Assembly (NCBI GenBank): GCA_025331125.1
Contig: JAOALB010000002.1
Coordinates: forward strand, 372,001-436,000
Reading direction: 5' to 3'
From: Mycogone perniciosa
Taxonomy: Eukaryota; Ascomycota; Sordariomycetes; Hypocreales; Hypocreaceae
Length of the DNA stretch: 64,000 nucleotides
Shown here: positions 58,395 to 64,000 of the stretch, in pieces
Layout of the letters: the number at the start of each line of letters is the position of its first letter
Position numbering within the stretch: the first letter of the stretch is position 1
Position numbers and translations under genes: made by a program
Notes under the pieces: generated by a model
The model's database searches: none
What the model was told of the DNA's origin: nothing
The model's input: the letters and a program-made list of their open reading frames with translations, nothing else

Positions 58395-60081
58395 ATGCTA
58401 TTTTGCCTCCCCTCAAGCTCCCTGATTGGGGGCCTGCGTGCCTCTGGCCGCAGTTTACACTCATCCACACGTCACCTTTCATCGACGCGATGCATCCCAA
58501 GGTCTCGTACTTTAACGCAGCGCCAACTACCGCGCGTCGCTCAAAATCCCAGGGAAACACTGAGTCGGGCTTACTCAGCATGCGGATGTCGCGGGGGCAG
58601 TCGAGCAAAAACTGCGTACATCGCGCTGGGGAGCAACCTTGGTGATCGAGTATCTGAGATTGAGAAGGCATGCAATGAGATGGACCGACGAGGAATTCGC
58701 GTAAAGAGAACGAGTAGCCTATGGGAGACAGAACCCATGTATGTTACGGATCAGGATTATTTCATCAATGGGGCCTGTGAGGTTGGTTGCCATACCCTCA
58801 TTCATTGCGTCTGACAAGAAACGCTCACCTAGTCATGTGTTTGGACAGGTTGAGACTGAGCTTGAGCCATTGGCCCTGCTCGACGAACTGCAAGCCATCG
58901 AGCGTGATATGGGTCGACGAAAACTCATTGACAAAGGCCCTCGAAACATTGATCTGGATATCCTACTGTACGGTGATGAAAAGGTACAGCACGAGAGACT
59001 CAATGTACCTCACATCGGGATCCCAGAGCGGGAGTTTGTCCTAAGACCTTTGGCAGAGTAGGTTCATCACCGATGAGTTGTCATGAGATGTCGAAGTCTT
59101 ACAGAATTTGTGAATAGGCTGATCCCATCAAAACCGCTCGACTCTTCCAAGCCCTGGAAACTAATACAGGACTATCTCAACGACCTCCCGACTGGCGAAC
59201 CTCTCTCATCCATTACTCCTTTAACACCGACATCAGCCCCCCTGACACCACTTGTGCACAACAGGAAGACCAGCATCATGGCCATTCTGAACCTGACACC
59301 AGACTCATTCTCTGATGGTGGCCGTCACGACATCACGAGCCTTTCAAGCACGATACTTGACATTGTTCGTGGCGGGGCGTCCATTATTGATGTTGGCGGG
59401 CAATCGACGGCCCCTGGTAGATCTGAAGTTTCGGCGGAGGAAGAAGCTTCGCGAGTAATTCCCGCCATTCAGCTCATTCGGTCAATGCCAGAGGCTCGTG
59501 ATGTGGCCATCAGCGTCGACACGTATCGTGCATCCGTCGCAGAGAAGGCCATCGCTAGCGGTGCTGATATTATCAACGACGTCTCGGCCGGTGTCCTCGA
59601 CCCCGACATGCTGCCTACAGTGGGGAGGCTCGGGAAAACAATATGTTTGATGCATATGCGGGGGGCCCCCAAGACCATGATGACGCTCACATCCTACCCA
59701 GAGGGACTGGTGCCCACTGTCGCTACTGAGTTACTTTCGCGCGTCGCTGCGGCCGAGGCGGCAGGTATCCGACGGTGGCGGATGATTCTTGATCCTGGCA
59801 TAGGCTTTGCCAAGACAGGTGTGCAAAACTTGGAACTGCTGCGCAGCCTTGAAGAGCTAAGGGTGTGGCCCGGGTTGGAGGGCTTGCCGTGGCTCGTTGG
59901 GACAAGTCGGAAGGCTTTCGTCGGAAAGATCACCGGTGTAGAGGAGGCATCACAGAGGGTTTGGGGCACAGCAGCGACTGTTGCGGCGGCAGTTCAAGGG
60001 GGGGCGGATGTGATACGTGTACATGATGTTCGGGAAATGGCCGCTGTGGCCACCATGTCGGATGCCATCTGGAGAGCCTGA
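58395..60081 (+). CDS. Folate synthesis protein, HPPK-DHPS bifunctional enzyme
   Basis: Makes 7,8-dihydropteroate in two steps: pyrophosphorylation of 6-hydroxymethyl-dihydropterin (HPPK) and condensation with p-aminobenzoate (DHPS). Exons are 58395-58781, 58849-59057 and 59118-60081; 519 residues. The N-terminal ~65 residues are rich in Ser/Arg/Leu with no acidic residue, a likely mitochondrial presequence. HPPK follows: AYIALGSNLGDR, and GPRNIDLDILLYGDE with the metal-binding Asp pair. DHPS begins at IMAILNLTPDSFSDGG and contains IIDVGGQSTAPG, DPGIGFAKT and the TSRKAFVG loop. The usual N-terminal dihydroneopterin aldolase domain of yeast Fol1 is absent. The acceptor at 59117 was chosen because it alone restores the frame (RPLAE-LIPSKP). 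Divergent from nitronate monooxygenase. Confidence 0.94.
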
Positions 60082-61547
60082 TATGTAGGCCCGCCGCTCT
60101 GTCGTTTTCAGTTTTCTCTCTTCTCTCTCTCCTCTTTCTCCATATTGGCTTGGCTGGCCTCGCTTTCGGCCGGCCTCATCGGTCCCGTTGCGGCGCCTTT
60201 CCCCTACATTATCACCGATGCAAGGATAGATTGGTGGTGATGCGAGAGAGAAGAGGGCCAGCTACTATTACAGAACAGGGAAGCTGGAAGAATACCACCC
60301 GAAACAAGAGTCATATGCACATGCCCGGTGAACTATTGGTCCTTATTTCCTTATTCAAAATTACATGGTCGCCTCACCGGCCAGCGACAGGTGGTCTCGA
60401 CCCTCTTGCGGACGCCTTCTATTTCCCCAGTCCTGCTGACCCTGCGCGAGCACAGGACTCTGGATGCAGTGTCGACAGAGGCGTTACAACAGTGGTGTTC
60501 GTAGGGCTGAGGCTGGCGATGACTCTGTGTGATGATAGACGGGACGTTGACGGGAGATGGGGGAACAGAGATAGATTGAGTTGGGTGTCCATACCATACT
60601 ACAGCCACCATTACCACACCACCACTACTGCCAGCGCCGCTATGTGCATACGGAAGCCGAGCCGCCTTCTGACCTGACTCAAGAGATGGCACAAACCCCG
60701 CGAGGGACGACAAAGCTCCGACCCGAGAACATCTGACAAGTATCCAATGGGCTGATGGTATCGGTCTGCGTCGGTTTACAGCAGTCTTCGATAGTCAAAT
60801 CCAGCCTCACACACCCTCGACTGCGACTTAGCCATAAGGTTGGCCAGTGACCGGAAGGAAACCTTGGTCTGGGGGTCATATCTGTGAACTATTATTCACG
60901 CACACCAATCTTGGTTGTTTCGAAGATGCGATTCGCTTCTTTACGAGAGCCTCCGCCTCTGCCTACTCCTTTTTGGCCCCCCCTCATCGTGACTACTTAC
61001 TTACTCGGACATTGTCTGACCCTCTCGCCTCTTTCTCAAGCATACGAATAGTATAGATCAGATTCGCGAGAAATCCCGGTTTGGTACTGAAGCCCTTGCC
61101 TGGCCGTGCCTAAACGGACGAACATGACATGTCATACACGCCCGCTCGGCCCACCGGCGGGTCAAACACCATTGCTTTTCACATCCCTGCTCTTATTGAT
61201 TCTGTTCTCTCACATATTTTCATGTTCTTCCCCTTCTCCCTTGCAGGCAAACTGCATTTGTGTGAGAGAAAGCGTACGTCAACAGGAGAACTCCCTGAAG
61301 GAGGCACGGATCGGGATTCCGTTCTCATTTCGCATCCCCCTGTATTTACTGCATTTGGCCCCATGTTTTAATTCGGTCTTTGTCAGCTTCTGCGTGTCTT
61401 GGTTCTGTTATGTAGGCTGGCCGGCCCGGAATACCGGAGTTATGTACATACGGTTGCCCGATCGATCCAGAATCCATATCTGTGATTTTGCTCTCCAAGA
61501 CTGTGGGGGTTACTGGCATTTGGAATTCTCCATACGAAGAAGAGTAC

Positions 61548-61590
61548 TACGGAGTACGAGGTCCAAAGTATTACTACTAATACTCCGTAC
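61548..61590. repeat. Inverted pair of the dispersed motif
   Basis: TACGGAGTAC at 61548-61557 and TACTCCGTAC at 61581-61590 are reverse-complement copies separated by 23 bases; the transcript could fold into a hairpin with a 9-bp stem. Confidence 0.7.
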
Positions 61591-61876
61591 TCCCTCCATG
61601 CTTTCTCGAAGACCCCCACGCGAAGCCCAAACGGGGAGGTATGGACTGTCGACTTTTTGCTCCTATATTTCCTTCTGTTTTACGGGCGTGGGGAAACAAA
61701 AGATGACCATGGGAATCTTCTGCATAGTATTGGAATAAAGTGTGCTCGGATGTCGGTAGTATTTCGGTTTCAATTTCAACCCGTCTTTATTGCCGCCTAG
61801 ATTGTTTTAAACATAGTGCCCTCGATCTGCCTTATGTACGCACTAGTAGGCATCCTGTCGTATACTGCACTCATAC

Positions 61877-61893
61877 TACGGAGTACGGAGTAC
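61877..61893. repeat. Tandem dispersed motif TACGGAGTACGGAGTAC
   Basis: Two overlapping 10-mer copies at the right-hand end, in gene-free DNA. Confidence 0.75.
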
Positions 61894-63550
61894 TAAGATG
61901 AAGAGCTACTAAGAATAGCATCTTTGCTGCGTCTAAATGAGTTACGGAATGCTTACAAAGCACGGAGTATGCTGCAGATATCGACGAAAAGGAAGCAGTG
62001 CATGTTTGCAGGTAAATGAAAAGGAAATAAACCGCACAATAACTGTGCGTACTCGTAAGCTGACGAGTACTTCTTCAGCCTGCTCCGACACGCACTCTGG
62101 CTCGGATCGGCACAAGAGGCAAGCAAGGCGAACCATGTAATAATATGCATCAATGTAATATACAGCGGGATAAATACAAGACATGTGAAAGAAGCTCCAA
62201 ATTTACTTGATTAATCTCCACTATCCATTCCTCCCTGCCAATGAATTTCATCCATACTATAGTACTATTGTCCTTATCCGGAACTCTGGCCAATCATCCG
62301 CAACGTTGGCTCCATGTCTCAGTGCCATCACCATCACCCCTGTTTCCCGGTCTGCAAAGAGCACTGAGAAAAAAAGCAAGAAAAGGCAAAAGAGACAGCC
62401 CATACCTCCTCGGATGCGCGCGATCCTTCACCGGGAAGTAGGCTGTACGACTGCTACCTTGCCCTTCCGCATGTAGATACAGAGTAGCATGACAGATTCT
62501 TTACATGCAAACCCAACACAAAAGGGCGGCCACGCCCTTGTCACTTTACATATACAGGTACACCATACAAACATATGATAGAGCCACGGGGGGTGGGTGC
62601 GGGTTCTGTTCTGACTCGGAAAGGAAAGCTTTCAACCTTTCCCCCCTTCTTCTTACCAAGTACGGAGCACTACATACAGAAAAACATGCACCCTCTTCAA
62701 GTACTCGTACAGGTCTCTGATCATTCTTGGCACCTCTGAATCCCAGTATTGAGTAATTTCAAAACTGAAAACTTGGAATAGAATCAAAACACCTCTGGTT
62801 TTTTTGGGTTGTGTGCTCACATTCTGTAATTTTTGCCCCCACCCTCTTCTCCCAAGGCTCAGGCCGCGGGCCCCTCCATGTCTTTGACCACCCCTGGCTC
62901 CCTGGTGGATAATAGGCAGATGGCAGTGGCTAAAGACGCGCGCCTGTGGCCGGCAGCAGAAAGGGGACGTCTTGGACCATGATCATAGACACCCTACCGT
63001 GTGTTTGCTGGGCTTCGGAATGTGGGAACAGGAATGGCAGTAGTATTACTAGTTTTACTCTCACACCTGGCAAGAGAACACACGAGACTCAGAATCGCAT
63101 TAATAGAAATAATGTGAATAATATGAAAATCTCTCATGAACCGACCGGGGTGTATAGAGATAGACAGACAGACAGAGAGAGAGAGAGAGAGAAGCCGTCT
63201 CCCCCGGCCTCCGGCCTTGGTCATCGAGAAATAAACTGAGACGTCATAATAATAATGCATTGCAGAGCAATAACATATCGTGATAGCCAAATCAGAAATC
63301 ATACCAAGTACAAGGCATTGTCCAGTCAATGCAGACCCCGCACCTGGCACCATACACAGCCCTTCCATATTGTTCCCAACGCCGTCCCTGTTCCGTCTTG
63401 GGCCGTTCCCAGCTTTCAAGGAAGACCCAGGCAGGCTGTTCCTTGTTGCAGATCCAAAATCTGTTCCGAAATGAAGAGATGATTTTCAAAAATCAAGAAA
63501 GAAAGAGAGGACTCGGAAGAGCAAAAGAAGTAAACGAAGAAGGAAATAAG

Positions 63551-63552
63551 GA

Positions 63553-63627
<75 letters not shown>
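63551..63627. repeat. (GAAA)n microsatellite
   Basis: About 19 uninterrupted GAAA units. It produces an artificial Lys/Glu-rich or Phe-rich reading frame on each strand, which should not be read as protein. Confidence 0.95.
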
Positions 63628-63628
<1 letters not shown>

Positions 63629-64000
63629 CAGGAATGAAGGAGAGGGAAAAGAAAATACAATACCGTTGATCACAACCAAAAGCCCACGAAATGGGGACAC
63701 CCTCTCAGGCATCCTCCGTATTCATCCATTCTGTCCCTTTATCAAGTCCTAGTTTGTTCTCAGAAATGAAAGGAAATAACCATGAAGCCCAAAAAACCCC
63801 GCCCCTTCGGCCGTGATCCCGTTTTCGCGTTCATTTCGTCCTGTGCCGTACAGCAGCCGCTGTTTACCATTCCCGTGCCGTAGGCCAAACTCCGTTTCCC
63901 ATCGTGCTTTTTTGTCGGCCGTCAAATTCGTAGTGTGCTAAGCAGTCTGAACTTTTTTTTGGCCCCAAACATGAGCCCTGCGGCCCGCTCAGCCACATAT

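Larger units (their letters stand above)
60082..64000. other. 3.9 kb right-hand end without a recognisable gene
   Basis: No protein is recognised. It holds motif-family units at 61548-61557, 61581-61590 and 61877-61893, a (GA)n run at about 63172-63192 and a long (GAAA)n microsatellite. It likely includes 3' untranslated DNA of the folate gene and regulatory DNA of genes outside the window. The 210-codon frame at 61106-61738 is not protein-like. Confidence 0.55.

Noticed and set aside
63416..63712. Minus-strand frame with a long Phe/Leu/Ser repeat
   Set aside because: It is produced entirely by the (GAAA)n microsatellite, not by a gene.
1..64000. CRISPR array suggested by repeated 10-mers
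   Set aside because: The copies are irregularly spaced over the whole window in both orientations, with no constant spacer length and no cas gene; the organism is a eukaryote.

Overview
The window reads as chromosomal DNA of a filamentous ascomycete, most likely a Sordariomycete of the order Hypocreales. The reasons are short introns (about 50-150 nt) with fungal signals (GTAAGT-like donors, CTAAC/CTGAC branch sites, YAG acceptors), spliced genes whose products are typical of Pezizomycotina, and an intronless CreA/CRE1 repressor whose N-terminus (MQRAQSAVDFSNLLNPST) matches what I remember of hypocrealean CRE1 proteins. The species cannot be named from this sequence alone.

I can support 16 protein-coding genes; 14 are intron-containing and were rebuilt exon by exon with reading-phase checks. 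In order: peroxisomal Lon protease (-, 9037-12064); replication protein A 32 kDa subunit (+, 12903-13852); a GNAT acetyltransferase (-, 14282-15178); isopentenyl-diphosphate isomerase (-, 17738-18638); End3 (+, 19552-20862); an AIF/AMID-like FAD oxidoreductase (-, 21047-22344); acyl-CoA-binding protein (+, 22940-23406); a Cys-rich GPI-anchored wall/surface protein (-, 24830-25639); a BTB-bromodomain protein (-, 28603-29996); a small unrecognised gene (+, 32523-33008); a RAD51-family paralog (-, 35754-37262); a VOC/glyoxalase-like protein (-, 38429-38830); CreA (+, 44371-45609); Tim21 (-, 52685-53549); a Glo3-type ArfGAP (+, 53933-55617); nitronate monooxygenase (-, 55972-57332); and a HPPK-DHPS folate enzyme (+, 58395-60081). 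The unrecognised gene is counted separately from the 16.

The layout is uneven. Gene-dense islands (9-25.6 kb and 52.7-60 kb) alternate with long stretches without recognisable genes: 1-9 kb, 25.6-28.6 kb, 30-32.5 kb, 38.8-44.4 kb (upstream of creA), 45.6-52.7 kb and 60-64 kb. These spacers carry a dispersed family of short self-complementary motifs (TACTCCGTAC/GTACGGAGTA and relatives such as TACGAAGTAC and TACTCGTACGAGTA), absent from the coding exons I checked. They also hold microsatellites, a two-copy element of about 100 bp (8118-8220 and 33308-33402), an AT-rich ORF-poor tract (30.5-32.1 kb) and a frame-broken gene relic (39.5-40.0 kb).

The genes are mostly housekeeping and do not form one pathway: peroxisome quality control and fatty acyl-CoA handling (Lon, ACBP), DNA replication and recombination (RPA2, RAD51 paralog), isoprenoid and folate synthesis (IDI, HPPK-DHPS), endocytosis and vesicle traffic (End3, Glo3), mitochondrial import (Tim21) and carbon catabolite repression (CreA). 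I found no defence system, CRISPR array, biosynthetic cluster or intact transposon. The most interesting signals are the motif family, three inferred GC-AG introns, the BTB-bromodomain fusion with a changed acetyl-lysine pocket residue, a Walker B substitution in the RAD51 paralog, and a palindromic CreA-site cluster upstream of creA itself.
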